From Opitutaceae bacterium (GTDB taxonomy: Bacteria > Verrucomicrobiota > Verrucomicrobiia > Opitutales > Opitutaceae), in assembly GCA_028280945.1 (NCBI GenBank), contig JANQKV010000013.1, positions 44,186 to 108,185 of the forward strand: a stretch of 64,000 nt of DNA, written 5' to 3'. Numbering within the stretch: the stretch's first letter is position 1; the number at the start of each line of letters is the position of its first letter. The translations under genes and the position numbers were made by a program. Below, piece after piece: positions 62,454 through 64,000 of this stretch. Below the pieces are notes generated by a model. It worked only from the letters and a program-made list of their open reading frames with translations, was not told the origin of the DNA and made no database searches.

Positions 62454-63598
62454 GAAACCAAATCCTGCTTGGCGAAGACAGCACCCGACAGTTCAAGCGA
62501 GAGCCATCCGCCGACAACAAGATGGCAGGTGAAATTGTCGCCTTCGCCAACAGCGGCGGTGGTCGCATTTTTATTGGTGTCGAGAAAGACGGATCGATCT
62601 ACGGCCTGAGCGGCGGAGATGCGGAAAAGATCGGTGAGGACATGGCGAAAGTTGCATGGGATAACGTCCGCCCCCCATTCTCCATTTTCTCAAAATCGGT
62701 CCCAACGAGCGATGGCATTGTCGTGGTCATTAGTATTCCTGACGGTTCGGCGAAGCCCTACTGCGACAACAAAGGGGTATATTGGGTAAAAAACGGACCG
62801 GACAAACGTCGCGTTCAAAGTCCCGAAGAACTCTCACGGTTGTTTCAATTGGGGGAGAGGCTCTATGCGGAAAGCCAAGCGGTCGCGGCCTCGACCTTGG
62901 AGGATTTCGATCACGAACGATTCGCAAGGTTTTATGAGTCGAAATACTCGGAATCCACTCCAGACCGGAGAGAGGATCCTGTTGGTTACCAGCAAACATT
63001 GGAGAACTTGGAGCTGCTAGACTCCGACCGAATGACAGTCGCCGGACTTCTACTTTTTGGCAGGCGGTTGCCGGTTCTTTTGCCAGAGATGAAGATCGAT
63101 GCTGTTTGGTTCAAAGGTATCGAGAGGGCGTCGACTGAATGGCACGATCAGCGGTCCATCACTGGCACCTTGGCCGAACAATTCGACGAAGGAATGGGTT
63201 TCCTGAAGCGCTGGAACGCCCGCGTCCAAGGCGAGGGATCGTTTAACCAGCCTGGTCGCCTGGAGATATCGGAAACCGTGTTCGAGGAGTTGTTGGTGAA
63301 CGCATTGGTCCACCGTGACTATTTCATAAAAGACTCCATCAAAGTGTTTATCTTCGATGACCGGATCGAAATTCGAAGTCCGGGGAAGTTGCCGAATAGT
63401 CTTACCGTTGATCAAATTCGCCGAGGCGTTCGCCGCAGCCGAAATGTTCTCTTGGCTTCATTTGCACCAGATCTTCTTAACTTTCGCGGCATCGGCAGCG
63501 GGATCGTCAGGGCCCTTAAGATCTGGCCCTCGATTCACTGGATCAACGACACTGAAAGTGAGGAGGTCATGGCGACTATAGAGTTGAACAGGAAATAA
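62435..63598 (+). CDS. AlbA_2/Schlafen-type ATP-binding protein
   Basis: A 387-residue protein. The N-terminal AlbA_2 domain (DSTRQFKREPSADNKMAGEIVA, then FANSGGGRIFIGVEKDGSIYGL, about 15-58) is followed by the C-terminal GHKL-like ATP-binding block ETVFEELLVNALVHRDYF (about 282-299) and RNVLLASFAPDLLNFRGIGSG. Such proteins are frequent in defence islands, sometimes as regulators. It overlaps TrlF by 19 bases, which implies co-translation and a shared function. Confidence 0.85.
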   Translation: MEEFELRNQILLGEDSTRQFKREPSADNKMAGEIVAFANSGGGRIFIGVEKDGSIYGLSGGDAEKIGEDMAKVAWDNVRPPFSIFSKSVPTSDGIVVVISIPDGSAKPYCDNKGVYWVKNGPDKRRVQSPEELSRLFQLGERLYAESQAVAASTLEDFDHERFARFYESKYSESTPDRREDPVGYQQTLENLELLDSDRMTVAGLLLFGRRLPVLLPEMKIDAVWFKGIERASTEWHDQRSITGTLAEQFDEGMGFLKRWNARVQGEGSFNQPGRLEISETVFEELLVNALVHRDYFIKDSIKVFIFDDRIEIRSPGKLPNSLTVDQIRRGVRRSRNVLLASFAPDLLNFRGIGSGIVRALKIWPSIHWINDTESEEVMATIELNRK

Positions 63599-63611
63599 GG
63601 GTCGAAGACCT

Positions 63612-64000
63612 GTGCTTATCCTCTACACCACCGAAGACGGGAAGAGCCGCATCCAGCTCCGGGCCAAGGACCAGACGGTCTTGCTGACGCAACGTGAGAT
63701 GGCTGAGCTGTTTGACGTCAGCACCGATAATATCGGCCTGCATCTCAGGAATATTTACGAGGATGGAGAGCTGGTTCGGGAGGCAACTGCCGAGGAATCC
63801 TCGGTAGTTCAAATAGAAGGCGAGCGCGAGGTCAGACGCCCGGTCACCCTCTACACCCTCGATGCCATCCTTGCGGTCGGCTGCCGCGTGCGTTCGCCGC
63901 GCGGGGTCCAGTTCCGGCGCTGGGCTTCGACCGTCCTCAAGGAATACCTGCTCAAGGGCTTCGCCATGGACGACGAGCGGCTCAAGAACCCCGACGGCCG
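63612..64000 (+). CDS. RhuM family protein (3' end missing)
   Basis: The frame is open to the right edge: 129 complete codons from a GTG at 63612. An N-terminal HTH-like part with TVLLTQREMAELFDVSTDNI, then LHLRNIYEDGEL, and the block VTLYTLDAILAVGCRVRSPRG, FRRWASTVLKEYLLKGFAMDDERL match the RhuM family. RhuM genes are often placed inside type I restriction loci, which fits the hsdR fragment 3.9 kb upstream. It begins 13 bp after the AlbA_2 stop codon. Function unknown. Confidence 0.85.
   Translation, partial: MLILYTTEDGKSRIQLRAKDQTVLLTQREMAELFDVSTDNIGLHLRNIYEDGELVREATAEESSVVQIEGEREVRRPVTLYTLDAILAVGCRVRSPRGVQFRRWASTVLKEYLLKGFAMDDERLKNPDG

Overview
The window looks like the chromosome of a Gram-negative member of the Verrucomicrobiota, probably close to Opitutaceae. 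The sequence is GC-rich. It encodes a Verrucomicrobia-style TonB-dependent receptor with a carboxypeptidase-regulatory N-terminal domain, a secreted FGly sulfatase, a fused PSCyt1/DUF1549/DUF1553 protein paired with a Tat-exported DUF1501 protein, ADOP-type ABC permeases with PadR regulators, and a stand-alone copy of a beta-rich domain that in this phylum usually sits at the C-terminus of large secreted proteins. No rRNA, tRNA or CRISPR array was recognised. No stretch over 300 bp lacks a gene. The lineage is inferred from gene content only.

Layout. 1-7 kb: an edge-truncated ADOP permease, a GNAT acetyltransferase, a nucleoside hydrolase followed by an AGCS symporter, and small envelope proteins. 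7-20 kb: secreted and carbohydrate- or phosphate-related genes (TonB receptor translationally coupled to a PhoD-like phosphatase, BNR-repeat proteins, sulfatase, GH5-like hydrolase), with a KefC/KefG-type potassium efflux pair in the middle. 20-25 kb: a secreted protein of unknown role, a PadR-ADOP pair with tandem operators, a DUF2164 protein and a NavBac-type sodium channel. 25-34 kb: a NhaR-like LysR regulator divergent from a usp-hpf-beta-carbonic anhydrase operon, an M16 peptidase, a cytochrome c, a serine hydrolase and an OmpW-like porin. The usp operon and the OmpW gene carry the same regulator-plus-promoter module with identical internal spacing, which joins them in a candidate regulon. 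34-39 kb: a ClbS/DfsB-like protein, a small zinc-ribbon protein, a PD-(D/E)XK-like protein, an alpha/beta hydrolase and a divergent FRG-domain protein.

39-49.6 kb is the most coherent system. One strand encodes DUF2892, an RND membrane-fusion lipoprotein and an RND pump, then a FadL-type channel, a sulfide:quinone-oxidoreductase-like flavoprotein, DUF1641, a TusE/DsrC-like protein with only the terminal cysteine, a DsrE-family protein, a second DUF2892 protein and a periplasmic protein. A divergent ArsR-family repressor with a paired-cysteine C-terminal helix sits at the head. I read this as a sulfide-oxidation and persulfide-relay locus. 49.6-52 kb is an arsenic-type operon (ArsR with a CxC site, DUF6428, DUF5069, ArsP-like permease) in which both ArsR and DUF6428 end in Cys-Cys.

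52-59 kb: a methyltransferase, a secreted beta-propeller and the PSCyt/DUF1501 pair, which is bracketed by two copies of a palindromic repeat. 59.4-64 kb: the left part of a defence or mobile region, consisting of an hsdR N-terminal fragment cut off after about 70 recognisable residues, a TrlF-type PHP/ATPase, an overlapping AlbA_2/Schlafen-like ATP-binding protein, and a RhuM-family gene running off the right edge. Partner hsdM and hsdS genes may lie beyond the window.
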